This document shows, in pieces, positions 29,058 to 37,751 of a stretch of 64,000 bases of DNA (position 1 is its first letter; each line of letters begins with the position of its first letter). The position numbers and the translations under genes are program-made. The notes below the pieces were generated by a model that saw only the letters and a program-made list of their open reading frames with translations, had not been told where the DNA came from and made no database searches. Origin of the DNA: Rhodobacterales bacterium LSUCC0387 (GTDB lineage Bacteria > Pseudomonadota > Alphaproteobacteria > Rhodobacterales > Rhodobacteraceae); assembly GCA_015689775.1 (NCBI GenBank), contig WVSR01000001.1:1179501-1243500 (forward strand). Direction: 5' to 3'.

Positions 29058-30035
29058 ATGGAAAATATGCCTGAATTGGCACTTGAATGGCATCGTGCGG
29101 GCCGAGGGGCGGTCTTGGCCTCGGTGGTGGAAACATGGGGCAGTGCGCCGCGCCGTGTGGGCAGTCAATTGGTGGTTGCAGGCGACGGCGAGATGCAAGG
29201 TTCCGTGTCGGGGGGCTGTGTCGAAGGGGCAGTGGTTCTTGAGGCGCAGGATATGCTTGGAACCCATGTAAATGCGCCGAAGCTGTTGGAATTTGGGGTT
29301 TCTGATGATGCGGCCTTTGCTGTGGGCTTGGCCTGTGGGGGGCGGATCAAAATTCTGCTTCAGCCCATTGGCGGGGCCTTGCCCGAGGCCATCTTGCAGG
29401 ATCTCGTTGCGGCGCGTGCTGCGCGCAATGCGGTCTCCTTGATTAGCGATGTCACGGGCGAAGCCCCGCCGCGTGTTGTGGAACGCGCAGAGGCGCCTGA
29501 TCTGAGCGCGGCCTTTGCCAATGATAAATCGGGCCTTGATGCGGAGGGCTTGCGCTATATCGCAATCCACAACCCGCCTTTACGCATGGTTGTTGTGGGA
29601 GCGGTGCATATCGCGCAAAGCCTGATCCCGATGGCGCAAATGGCAGGATATGATGTGACGCTGGTTGATCCGCGCCACGCCTTTGGCTCTACCGCCCGCT
29701 TTGAGGCGGTGCGACTTCTCGATGCTTGGCCCGATGAGGCATTGGATGAAATCGGGCTTGATGCCCGCACTGCCGTTGTGACCTTGACCCATGATCCCAA
29801 GCTTGATGATCCCGCAATCATGGCCGCGCTGCGGGCCGATGTGTTTTATCTGGGCTGCTTGGGCTCAACGCGCACCCATGCAAAACGAGTGGATCGTTTG
29901 GCCGAGGCAGGCTTTGGCGCCGAGGATATTGCGCGCATCCATGCCCCTGTTGGCCTGAATATTGGGGCGATGGGCCCCGCAGAGATTGCAATTTCGATCA
30001 TGGCGCAAATCACCGAGAGGTTGCGCAAATCATGA
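29058..30035 (+). CDS. coxF: XdhC/CoxF family molybdenum cofactor maturation protein
   Basis: Likely handles or sulfurates the molybdenum cofactor before insertion, as XdhC does. The N-terminal XdhC/CoxI motif AVLASVVETWGSAPRRVGSQ is followed by SGGCVEGAVV. The C-terminal part is a Rossmann domain with VVGAVHIAQSLIPMAQMAGY and ending in GLNIGAMGPAEIAISIMAQI. 325 residues; start 29058 has GGGAGGGG upstream. It shares ATGA with the next gene, so they are translationally coupled. Confidence 0.9.
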   Translation: MENMPELALEWHRAGRGAVLASVVETWGSAPRRVGSQLVVAGDGEMQGSVSGGCVEGAVVLEAQDMLGTHVNAPKLLEFGVSDDAAFAVGLACGGRIKILLQPIGGALPEAILQDLVAARAARNAVSLISDVTGEAPPRVVERAEAPDLSAAFANDKSGLDAEGLRYIAIHNPPLRMVVVGAVHIAQSLIPMAQMAGYDVTLVDPRHAFGSTARFEAVRLLDAWPDEALDEIGLDARTAVVTLTHDPKLDDPAIMAALRADVFYLGCLGSTRTHAKRVDRLAEAGFGAEDIARIHAPVGLNIGAMGPAEIAISIMAQITERLRKS

Positions 30036-31039
30036 GGTTCGGGCCGCGTCCCATAGCCGAAGGGATGGGCGCGATCTTGGCCCATTCCGTGCCCGTTGAA
30101 GGGGGGGTGATCCGCAAGGGCACGCGCCTTGGGGCAGGTCATATCGCGGCGCTGAAGGCCGCAGGGGTAGCCGAGGTGACAGTTGCCGCGATGGAGGCGG
30201 GTGATGTCGATGAAAACACCGCCGCCGCGCGATTGGCGCATGCGTTATGCAGGGCCGATGCAGGTCTTGAGATTGAAGCAGCCTTTACAGGGCGGGTCAA
30301 TCTGCGCAGCCGCGGCGCAGGCATCTTTTCGGTGGATGCCGCAAAAATTGCGGCGGTGAATGCGATTGACCCACGCATCACGGTTGCCACCCTGCCGCCA
30401 TGGCAGCGCGTCTCAAAAAGGATGATGGTCGCCACAATAAAAATCATTCCCTATGCCGTGCCAGAGGCCGCGCTCTTGGCCGCCGAAGAGGCGGCCCACG
30501 GCGGGGCATTGGCCTATATCGCGCCGCAGATTTCTTCGGCCACCCTGATTCTCACCAGCCATGAGGGGCAGAAGGCCGCAGCCCTTGAAGAAAAATCTAT
30601 CGATGCGGTTGAGGCGCGTCTCGCCGCCTTGCAGGTGGATCTGAGCGACACGCGCATTTGCCCGCATGACAAAGCCGCGCTTGAGGTTGAGATTGCACAG
30701 GTGAAGACAAGCTTGATCTTAATCCTCACCGCCTCTGCCACATCTGACATCGATGATGTGATGCCTGCTGCGCTGCGGGGCGTGGGGGGGCAGGTGACGC
30801 GGTTTGGAATGCCCGTTGATCCAGGCAATCTTTTGGTTTTGGGCGTATTGAAGGCGACCCCTGTCATAGGCTTGCCGGGTTGCGCGCGCAGCCCCGCCCT
30901 GAATGGAGCAGATTGGGTGTTGGAGCGGGTCATTTGTGGCTATCCCCCGAGCGCTGAAGAAATTGGCGCGATGGGGGTTGGGGGATTGTTAAAGGAAATT
31001 CCCACACGTCCACAGCCCCGTGATGGGCGCAGACGATAG
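30032..31039 (+). CDS. Molybdopterin-binding (MoCF domain) protein
   Basis: A 335-residue cofactor-handling protein of the MoeA/MogA-like fold. The opening [22 protein letters not shown] resembles MoeA-type entry sequences, and the middle has [20 protein letters not shown], a molybdopterin-binding loop. Related proteins in some genomes continue into a MobA-like nucleotidyltransferase domain; this one ends after the MoCF part. Its place between the XdhC-like gene and coxS suggests it supplies cofactor to CoxL. Exact reaction not known. Confidence 0.82.
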   Translation: MRFGPRPIAEGMGAILAHSVPVEGGVIRKGTRLGAGHIAALKAAGVAEVTVAAMEAGDVDENTAAARLAHALCRADAGLEIEAAFTGRVNLRSRGAGIFSVDAAKIAAVNAIDPRITVATLPPWQRVSKRMMVATIKIIPYAVPEAALLAAEEAAHGGALAYIAPQISSATLILTSHEGQKAAALEEKSIDAVEARLAALQVDLSDTRICPHDKAALEVEIAQVKTSLILILTASATSDIDDVMPAALRGVGGQVTRFGMPVDPGNLLVLGVLKATPVIGLPGCARSPALNGADWVLERVICGYPPSAEEIGAMGVGGLLKEIPTRPQPRDGRRR

Positions 31040-31144
31040 GCGCCTAACGCGAGTTTGAGAGGGCAAATTGGCGCGAATGTTTTTTTTGTTGTGCCATTAG
31101 AAAAATCCATGTTTTGATAAATGCAATCGTTCAGGGAGGATCGA

Positions 31145-31630
31145 ATGACGACGGTCAAACTATCAGTTAATGGAAAGGAAATGTCAGCCGAAGTTGAAGG
31201 CCGCACACTTCTTGTTGACGTGCTGCGCGAAAAACTTGGTCTGACAGGCACCCATGTTGGCTGTGATACTAGCCAATGCGGGGCCTGCACCGTTCATGTG
31301 GACGGCAAATCTATGAAATCATGCTCGGTTCTGGCGATTGATGTCGCGGGCGCAGAGGTCACAACAATTGAAGGCATGGCCAATCCTGATGGCTCGCTCT
31401 CGGTGATCCAAGCAGCATTTAAAGAGCATCACGGTCTGCAATGCGGGTTCTGCACACCCGGTATGGTTATGACTGCGGCAGCCTTGTTGAAAGAAAACCC
31501 TGTGCCCACCGAAGGCGAAGTGCGCGCCTATCTAGAAGGCAATATCTGCCGCTGCACCGGCTATCATAACATCGTCAAAGCGATCCTTGCGGCCTCGGGC
31601 CAAGACGTCGCTGCGATGGCTGGAGAATAA
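31145..31630 (+). CDS. coxS: Molybdenum hydroxylase small (2Fe-2S) subunit, CoxS-like
   Basis: Electron-transfer subunit with two [2Fe-2S] clusters. The plant-type cluster uses Cys40, 45, 48 and 60 (CDTSQCGAC...C). The second, in the helical domain, uses Cys100, 103, 135 and 137 (CGFC...CRC). All eight are present in 161 residues. Start 31145 is set by GGAGG six bases upstream. Base composition is like the host genome, unlike the neighbouring coxL. First of the S-L-M triplet. Confidence 0.94.
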   Translation: MTTVKLSVNGKEMSAEVEGRTLLVDVLREKLGLTGTHVGCDTSQCGACTVHVDGKSMKSCSVLAIDVAGAEVTTIEGMANPDGSLSVIQAAFKEHHGLQCGFCTPGMVMTAAALLKENPVPTEGEVRAYLEGNICRCTGYHNIVKAILAASGQDVAAMAGE

Positions 31631-31638
31631 AGGCCACC

Positions 31639-31663
31639 CCTTCGGGCGGAGGAGGCCCGAAGG
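31639..31663 (+). promoter_or_regulatory. Intercistronic hairpin between coxS and coxL
   Basis: CCTTCGGGC (31639-31647) pairs perfectly with GCCCGAAGG (31655-31663) around a 7-base loop, and no T-tract follows. It may protect or process the coxS mRNA and so set subunit ratios, or act as a partial terminator. Confidence 0.55.
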
Positions 31664-31733
31664 AATGTGATTAAAGCAAAAAGGCCTGCCTCACAGTTGG
31701 GTGGGCGCGACAAAACCCAAGGGAGGAATGACT

Positions 31734-34109
31734 ATGCCAAAAGACAGTGGCATCGGGGTCGCATCGAAGCGGCGAGAAGATTTTAGATTTCTGACTGGTC
31801 GCGGAAAATATACAGACGATGTTGCGCTGCAGGGGCAGCTGTATGCGGTTATGGTCCGTTCGGAAGTAGCTCACGGCAAAATCAAAAAGATAGACACTGA
31901 AGCTATCTCTGAAATGCCAGGTGTGCGCGCAGTGTTTACTGGCGAAGATTTTTCCGAGGTCGGAGGCAACCCCGCTGGTTGGCTGATAAATTCTCGTGAT
32001 GGCACTCCAATGCGAGAGCCTAAAAGACCAGTCTTGGCGCATGGAAAAGTCCGGCATGTAGGTGATGCGTATGCTGCTGTTGTCGCAGAAACTTTGCAGC
32101 AAGCTAAAGATGCGGCAGAAAAGCTTGCAGAAAGTGCTGTGATTGAAGAGCTACCTGCCATCGTCGATATGGCTGGGGCAATTAGTGACTCTGAAAATCG
32201 CGTTCATGATGAGATAGATGACAACCTTTGCTTTGACTGGGGGTGGATAGAAGACAACCGTGAAGTTGTTGACAAAGCCCTAACATCTTCTCCCCACGTA
32301 ACAACTTTACAATTAGTTAATAATCGTCTGGTGCCAAATGCTGTGGAGCCTCGATCATCGATTGGAGAATATGATCCCGGGACCGGAGAATACAAACTTA
32401 CCACAACTAGTCAAAATCCGCACCTGACCAGACTTTTAATTTGTGCATTTGTACTGGGAATCCCTGAGCACAAGTTAACCGTAGTTGCACCAGACGTTGG
32501 AGGTGGTTTTGGATCTAAAATTTATCACTACGGTGAGGAAGCACTAGTCTTAGCAGCGGCACGAAAGCTTGGGCGCCCCGTTCGGTGGACTGCCGATCGC
32601 TCGGAAAGCTTTTTATCTGATGCCCATGGGCGCGATCATCTTACTACCATCGAGGTGGGATCGACGATGGATGGTGAGATATTAGCCATCAGGACTAGTA
32701 CGCTTGCCAACGTTGGTGCGTATCTGTCGAATTTCTCGACAGTGACACCGACCTTTTTGCATGGCACCTTGATGGCTGGCCCTTACAAAGTTCCACACGT
32801 ATACGTGAACTTGAAGGCCGTCTTTACTAATACGGCGCCCGTAGATGCGTACCGCGGAGCTGGTCGACCTGAAGCGACCTACAGTTTGGAGCGAGCAATC
32901 GACAAACTGTCCAGAGAACTTAATTTAGATCCGATTGAGGTACGTAAGAAAAATTTACTCACACCTGATCAATTCCCTTACACCTCGCCAGTTGGACTGA
33001 TCTACGATATCGGAAATTATCAAAATACCTTGGATAAGGCGATAGAGTTAGCAGACCTTAAAAATTTTGAAAGTAGGGTAAAAAAGAGTAAGTCCAATGG
33101 GAAATTGCGGGGTCTTGGTCTCTCAACCTGGATCGAGGCCTGCGGAATTGCGCCGTCTAATTTAGTGGGGCAACTTGGTGCCAGAGTTGGTCTTTACGAT
33201 GCAGCAACAGTAAGAGTAAGCGCGACTGGCACTATTCAGGTAATGACTGGCGCGCACAGCCATGGCCAGGGGCATGAAACAGCTTTTGCCCAATTGGTTG
33301 CTAGCAAATTAGGCGTTGCGGAAGATGCTGTTGAAATAGTTCATGGCGATACCTCGAAAATCCCGTTTGGGATGGGCTCCTACGGATCGCGCTCACTGGC
33401 CGTTTGTGGGTCTGCGATGGATCGCGCAGTGGATAAAATTATTGAGAAAGGCAAAAAAATAGCCGCTCATATGTTGGAAGCTGACGAAATTGATATCACC
33501 TTTGAGAATGGCAATTTTACTGTAAATGGCACAGATAAGAGTAAGTCTTTTGGAGAAGTGGCTTTTTCTGCGTATGTGCCTCACAACTACCCGTTAGAAA
33601 CGCTTGAACCAGGATTGGAAGAGACGGCGTTCTACGACCCCAATAACTTCACTTATCCGGCAGGAGCATATTTATGTGAGGTTGAAGTCGATCCGGATAC
33701 TGGAAAAGTTACGATATGCTCTTTTACCTGCGCAGATGATTTTGGAAATGTGATAAATCCGATGATCGTCGATGGGCAGGTACATGGTGGCGTAGCTCAA
33801 GGCATTGGGCAGGCCTTAACTGAGCAAACGGTTTACAATGAGGAGGGACAACTTTTAACCGCTTCGTACATGGATTATACGATGCCGCGTGCCGATGATT
33901 TGCCGTTTTTAAAAGTTGATCACTCATGCCAGACCCCTTGCACCCATAACCCGTTAGGCGTGAAAGGCTGTGGTGAGGCGGGCGCAATCGGTTCGCCACC
34001 TGCGGTGGTGAATGCGGTTGTCGATGCATTGAACCGCGGTGGTCACGCGGTAACGCATATTGACATGCCCCTATCACCGCACCGCGTTTGGCAAGCGATG
34101 CAAGGCTAA
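31734..34109 (+). CDS. coxL: Molybdenum hydroxylase large subunit, form II CoxL-like; compositional mosaic
   Basis: Catalytic subunit of the xanthine-oxidase family. The active-site loop is AYRGAGR (residues 372-378), the form II signature; form I CO dehydrogenases have AYxCSFR. Also present are the cofactor motifs SHGQGHETAFAQ and MGSYGSR and the catalytic Glu748 in GCGEAGAIGSPP. Start 31734 fits GGAGG at good spacing; the ATG at 31728 lies too near it. 791 residues. Codon use is unlike the neighbours from about 31.77 to 33.93 kb: many TTA, AGA, ATA and GTA codons, 35-37% GC in two hand-counted 60-base samples. The last 150 bases return to host composition. Substrate unproven. Confidence 0.92.
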   Translation: MPKDSGIGVASKRREDFRFLTGRGKYTDDVALQGQLYAVMVRSEVAHGKIKKIDTEAISEMPGVRAVFTGEDFSEVGGNPAGWLINSRDGTPMREPKRPVLAHGKVRHVGDAYAAVVAETLQQAKDAAEKLAESAVIEELPAIVDMAGAISDSENRVHDEIDDNLCFDWGWIEDNREVVDKALTSSPHVTTLQLVNNRLVPNAVEPRSSIGEYDPGTGEYKLTTTSQNPHLTRLLICAFVLGIPEHKLTVVAPDVGGGFGSKIYHYGEEALVLAAARKLGRPVRWTADRSESFLSDAHGRDHLTTIEVGSTMDGEILAIRTSTLANVGAYLSNFSTVTPTFLHGTLMAGPYKVPHVYVNLKAVFTNTAPVDAYRGAGRPEATYSLERAIDKLSRELNLDPIEVRKKNLLTPDQFPYTSPVGLIYDIGNYQNTLDKAIELADLKNFESRVKKSKSNGKLRGLGLSTWIEACGIAPSNLVGQLGARVGLYDAATVRVSATGTIQVMTGAHSHGQGHETAFAQLVASKLGVAEDAVEIVHGDTSKIPFGMGSYGSRSLAVCGSAMDRAVDKIIEKGKKIAAHMLEADEIDITFENGNFTVNGTDKSKSFGEVAFSAYVPHNYPLETLEPGLEETAFYDPNNFTYPAGAYLCEVEVDPDTGKVTICSFTCADDFGNVINPMIVDGQVHGGVAQGIGQALTEQTVYNEEGQLLTASYMDYTMPRADDLPFLKVDHSCQTPCTHNPLGVKGCGEAGAIGSPPAVVNAVVDALNRGGHAVTHIDMPLSPHRVWQAMQG

Positions 34110-34196
34110 AGAAAACGGGCGCGGGTTGGTTGTCTGACCCGCGCAAGATAAACGTCAAAGAGGGGCCATGCCCCTTTGAACCAGAGGAAACGGGAT

Positions 34197-34985
34197 ATGT
34201 ATAACTTTGACTTTACACGCCCAAGCACGATCAAAGAAGCGGTTGCGGCAATCGGCGCGGGCGGTCAGGCGCTCAGCGGCGGGCAGACCCTCATCCCCAC
34301 GATGAAAGCGCGGCTTGCCATGCCTGAAACCTTGGTTAGCCTCACAGGCATTCAAGAGATGAAGGGCATTTGTACCAATGACGCAGGCCAGATTTGCATT
34401 GGCGCGGCAACGACCCATGCAGAGGTCGCGCACGAGGTGGCCAAATCCTATCCTGCGTTGTCGGATCTTGCCGGCCATATTGGGGATCCCGCGGTGCGCA
34501 ATCGTGGCACAATTGGCGGGAGCCTTGCCAATAACGATCCGTCTGCCTGCTATCCGTCTGCGGTACTTGGCTCGGGTGCAATTGTGAAAACCAATAGCCG
34601 CGAAATTGCTGCGGATGATTTCTTTCAAGGCATGTTCACCACGGCGCTTGAAGAAGGTGAGATCATCACTGAGGTGAAATTCCCGGTGCCCCAAAAGGCC
34701 AATTATCAGAAATTCGTGCAGCCTGCTTCGCGCTTTGCGCTTGTTGGGGTCTTTGTTGCGAAATTCGCTGATGGTGTACGCGTGGCGGTCACGGGCGCTT
34801 CAGGTGAAGGCGTTTTCCGTTGGACAGAGGCTGAAGTGGCCCTGTCCAAGGATTTCTCCGCAGCAACGCTTGATGGCATGGCGGCCCCTTCGGCGGATGG
34901 GATGATCTCTGATTTGCATGGCACAGGTGCCTATCGCGCGCATTTGGTCAAAGTTATGACCGCGCGTGCTGTCGTAGCAGCCTAA
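34197..34985 (+). CDS. coxM: Molybdenum hydroxylase medium (FAD) subunit, CoxM-like
   Basis: FAD-binding electron-transfer subunit. FAD contacts are SGGQTLIPTMK (about residues 28-38) and GTIGGSLANNDPSACYP (about 102-118), with the C-terminal domain after about 170. 262 residues; start 34197 follows GAGG about nine bases away, and the frame open from 34176 is not needed. Host-like base composition. Last gene of coxSLM; a strong terminator follows. Confidence 0.93.
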   Translation: MYNFDFTRPSTIKEAVAAIGAGGQALSGGQTLIPTMKARLAMPETLVSLTGIQEMKGICTNDAGQICIGAATTHAEVAHEVAKSYPALSDLAGHIGDPAVRNRGTIGGSLANNDPSACYPSAVLGSGAIVKTNSREIAADDFFQGMFTTALEEGEIITEVKFPVPQKANYQKFVQPASRFALVGVFVAKFADGVRVAVTGASGEGVFRWTEAEVALSKDFSAATLDGMAAPSADGMISDLHGTGAYRAHLVKVMTARAVVAA

Positions 34986-35006
34986 GGTCAGCACAATCCA
35001 AAAAAG

Positions 35007-35033
35007 AAAGCCCCGCGCAAGCGGGGCTTTTTT
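35007..35033. terminator. Bidirectional terminator between coxM and infC
   Basis: GCCCCGC, GCAA loop, GCGGGGC, flanked by A's on one side and TTTTTT on the other, so it serves both convergent genes. Confidence 0.9.
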
Positions 35034-35068
35034 ATGTAATGGGCCTAAGGCCCATGGCCTCTGCCAGA

Positions 35069-35611
35069 TTATTTTGCGGGACCGATCATCATCACCATTT
35101 GGCGACCTTCCAGCTTGGGCATATTCTCGATCTTACCCACGTCTTCGATCTTTTCGGCCACACGTTCCAGCAACTCGCGGCCCAATTGTTGGTGGGCCAT
35201 TTCGCGACCACGGAAACGCATCGTTACCTTCACCTTATCCCCATTCTCAAGGAATTTGATAGCATCGCGCACCTTGCGGTCGAAATCGTGATCATCGGTG
35301 CCAGGCCGCATTTTGACCTCTTTGACCTCGATCACCTTTTGCTTTTTGCGGGCCTCGGCTTCGCGTTTCTGCTGTTCATATTTGAACTTTCCGAAATCCA
35401 TGATTTTGCACACGGGCGGTTCGGCATTGGGGGAGATTTCCACCAAATCTAATCCTGCCTCATCTGCCAATTCCATTGCGTGTTCTGGGGTGACCACCCC
35501 AATATTCTCGCCCTCTGCGCCAATCAGGCGAACTTCGGGGCAGCGGATGCGGTCGTTGACGCGCGGGCCAGTGTCACGGCTGGGCGGCGCGTTGTGGGGT
35601 CTGCGGGCTAT
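35069..35611 (-). CDS. infC: Translation initiation factor IF-3 with ATA start codon
   Basis: Binds the 30S subunit and rejects poor start codons. The conserved body ([27 protein letters not shown], written in part) runs on upstream of every ATG/GTG candidate. The frame reads back through [20 protein letters not shown] to an ATA codon at 35609-35611. AGAAGGA lies eight bases before it. This gives exactly 180 residues, the E. coli length. A reading from the GTG at 35497 would lose 38 residues of the N-domain. Rare start codons in infC are known to allow autoregulation by IF-3. Confidence 0.92.
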   Translation of the reverse strand: MARRPHNAPPSRDTGPRVNDRIRCPEVRLIGAEGENIGVVTPEHAMELADEAGLDLVEISPNAEPPVCKIMDFGKFKYEQQKREAEARKKQKVIEVKEVKMRPGTDDHDFDRKVRDAIKFLENGDKVKVTMRFRGREMAHQQLGRELLERVAEKIEDVGKIENMPKLEGRQMVMMIGPAK

Positions 35612-35626
35612 GGGTTTTGTCCTTCT
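35612..35626 (-). promoter_or_regulatory. Shine-Dalgarno site that fixes the infC ATA start
   Basis: On the minus strand AGAAGGA (35620-35626) is followed by eight bases and then ATA-GCC-CGC-AGA, which reads (Met)-Ala-Arg-Arg. Confidence 0.8.
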
Positions 35627-35703
35627 GTAGTTTTGCAGTGATTATGCGTTAACCTACAGGCGCACCAAAGGGCTTTCAAGGGGCTCTTTCATGGCTGTTG
35701 TAA

Positions 35704-36525
35704 TCAGTCAAGAAAGGCCTTCTCCACTACGTAATGCTGTGGATTGGAATTGGCCCCTTCGACCAAGCCAAAGCCCTCAAGCATATCTTTGATCTCAAGA
35801 TTGAAGGCAAGATTGCCACAGACCATGGCGCGGTCGCATTCGGGGCTGAGAGGCGGAACAACCAAATCCTCGAACACGGTGCCTGCCCGCATCAAATCAG
35901 TGATACGGCCCATCTTGGGGCTCGGTTCGCGGGTCGTGGTGGGATAGTATCGTATTTTGTCCGCGAACCTTTCACCGATCAATTCGGCCAGCAGCTCATC
36001 TTGCCTGATCTCTTCGATCAGGGTGCGGCCATAATCCAGCTCGGCCACTTCGCGGCAGGTATGGGTGATGATAACCTCGTCATAATCTTCATAGGTTTGC
36101 GGCTCGCGAAGGAGGCTTGCGAACGGGGCAAAGCCTGTGCCTGTGGCAAAGAACCAAATCCGATTTCCTGGCAACAGCGCGTCATGCACTAATGTCCCTA
36201 CGGGTTTGGGTCGCAGAATGATTTCATCACCCACTTGGATATGTTGTAGCTTTGAGGTCAGGGGGCCGTCTTGGACCTTGATGGAATAGAATTCCAATTC
36301 CTCTTCCCATGAGGGGGATGCGATGGAATAGGCGCGCAAAAGCGGTTTGCCGTTATCGCCCATCAACCCGATCATAACAAATTCGCCCGACCGAAAGCGC
36401 AGGCTTGCAGGCCGCGTTACGCGGAAGGAAAACAGCCTATCCGTCCAATGCTTCACAAAGGTCACGCGCTGCGCATCGGGCAGGGTGGGGGCGGCTTTGG
36501 GGAGGGTCGATATTGCGTCTGTCAC
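35704..36525 (-). CDS. fpr: Ferredoxin--NADP reductase
   Basis: FAD enzyme that passes electrons between NADPH and ferredoxin or flavodoxin. FAD-binding RAYSIASPSW and GPLTSKLQ, NADP loop FATGTGFAPFASLLREP, and C-terminal MVCGNLAFNLEIKDML are all present. 273 residues ending VEKAFLD, without the long aromatic tail of plant enzymes. The start codon is GTG with no strong ribosome site. It lies just downstream of the sulfate genes on the same strand and could feed the sulfite reductase. Confidence 0.92.
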   Translation of the reverse strand: MTDAISTLPKAAPTLPDAQRVTFVKHWTDRLFSFRVTRPASLRFRSGEFVMIGLMGDNGKPLLRAYSIASPSWEEELEFYSIKVQDGPLTSKLQHIQVGDEIILRPKPVGTLVHDALLPGNRIWFFATGTGFAPFASLLREPQTYEDYDEVIITHTCREVAELDYGRTLIEEIRQDELLAELIGERFADKIRYYPTTTREPSPKMGRITDLMRAGTVFEDLVVPPLSPECDRAMVCGNLAFNLEIKDMLEGFGLVEGANSNPQHYVVEKAFLD

Positions 36526-36609
36526 GTCACTTTAGCCTATAGTTCGGAGTGGGCACAGCCCTAGCATATGCCCGCAATTGTAAACTTTGATTTATGTCAG
36601 GGAAAGGCG

Positions 36610-36999
36610 CTATTCGCCGCGTAGACGATTTTGGTAATCATGCGCGCGCCAATCGGTCCGAAACACCCATGCCTCTTGCGGTTGCCTGCGGGCCAGCTCA
36701 GGGCTGATTTCTACCTCGTCAAACCCTACGCGCCGCGCCATCGCATATTGATCAGAAATCACGTGACCCGCAGCGCGCAAGCGCCCCGAAAACCCCGCCA
36801 TGCGCAGGCGCTTGGCCCATGTAAAGCCGCGACCATCGGCGAAGCTGCCAAAGGGAATGCAGATTGCGCTATGGCCTTGCGGTGTCCGGAGGGCCGCGTC
36901 AAACGCGGCAGGATTGCTTAATTCAACCATCTCTGCGGGCCGCGCTGCCTCTGGGGTAAAGCCCTGATCGGTGACCAGAATATGGGGGGTGGTGTTCAT
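36610..36999 (-). CDS. DUF934 protein linked to sulfite reduction
   Basis: Small 129-residue protein of the DUF934 family, found next to ferredoxin-type sulfite reductases. It includes FADGRGFTWAKRLRMAGFSGRLRAAG, written here in part as FADGRGFTWAKRLR, and GFDEVEISPE. Start 36999 has AGGA nine bases upstream. It begins 11 bases after cysH ends and is in the same operon. Its role is thought to be accessory to sulfite reduction; the biochemical activity is unknown. Confidence 0.88.
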   Translation of the reverse strand: MNTTPHILVTDQGFTPEAARPAEMVELSNPAAFDAALRTPQGHSAICIPFGSFADGRGFTWAKRLRMAGFSGRLRAAGHVISDQYAMARRVGFDEVEISPELARRQPQEAWVFRTDWRAHDYQNRLRGE

Positions 37000-37010
37000 G
37001 ATGTATCCTT

Positions 37011-37751
37011 TCACGCCACATTGCGGCGGATAATTTTGCCATCCACAAAATGGATGCCGCATTCCTCTTTGTCCTTCCCGCGCCAACGGCCTGCACGCGA
37101 GTCTTCGCCTGCGGCCACGGGGCTGGTGCACGGGGCGCAGCCAATAGACGGATAGCCCCGCGCCACAAGCGGATGACGGGGCAGGCGGTTATTGGTGATA
37201 TAGTCCTGCACATCCTCGCGCGCCCAATGGGCCAGCGGGTTGATTTTGATCCTTATCTCGCCCTCATTCTCGAAGAAGTCCAACGCAGCGCGGCTTTGCG
37301 CCTGAAAGCGTTTGCGCCCCGTGATCCACGCGTCAAACGGGGCCAAGGCGTGTTCAAGCGGTTCGGTCTTGCGCTTGGCGCAGCAGGCATCTGGGTTGAT
37401 TTTATGCAAATCGCCCTGCGGGTCGCTGGCCGAAATCATCGTGCGGCTGGCGTGAATGCGGCGCACATCCCCAAGGCCCAGATGATCTGCCAATTCGTTT
37501 TGATAGGTTAATGTTTCGGGAAAGAGCATTTCGGTGTCGATGAACAAGACGGGTGTCGTACGATCAATCACTGACACCATGTGCAACAACACCACAGACT
37601 CCGCCCCAAAGGAGGATACCAAGGCCACGCGCCCGCAATCTGCGTCCCGCAACGCATGCTCAAGCACGGCTGTGGCGCCATGTTTGTCATAGCGGCGGTT
37701 CAGTACAGCCACCCGTTCGACAACTTTGCCAAAGGGGCTAGGCTGCAACAT
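37011..37751 (-). CDS. cysH: Adenylyl-sulfate (APS/PAPS) reductase
   Basis: Reduces activated sulfate to sulfite. Shows the PP-loop SSFGAESVVLLHM, and Cys pairs DACCAKRK and GCAPC that bind a [4Fe-4S] cluster in the APS-reducing branch, as well as the C-terminal KEECGIH with the catalytic Cys. The four cluster Cys point to APS rather than PAPS as substrate. 246 residues. Its start overlaps the cysI end by 14 bases. Confidence 0.94.
   Translation of the reverse strand: MLQPSPFGKVVERVAVLNRRYDKHGATAVLEHALRDADCGRVALVSSFGAESVVLLHMVSVIDRTTPVLFIDTEMLFPETLTYQNELADHLGLGDVRRIHASRTMISASDPQGDLHKINPDACCAKRKTEPLEHALAPFDAWITGRKRFQAQSRAALDFFENEGEIRIKINPLAHWAREDVQDYITNNRLPRHPLVARGYPSIGCAPCTSPVAAGEDSRAGRWRGKDKEECGIHFVDGKIIRRNVA

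Noticed and set aside
31701-34109. coxL as part of a mobile element because of its low GC
   Set aside because: No transposase, integrase, direct repeats or inverted ends flank it, and the composition shift lies inside the gene, which fits recombination better than insertion.
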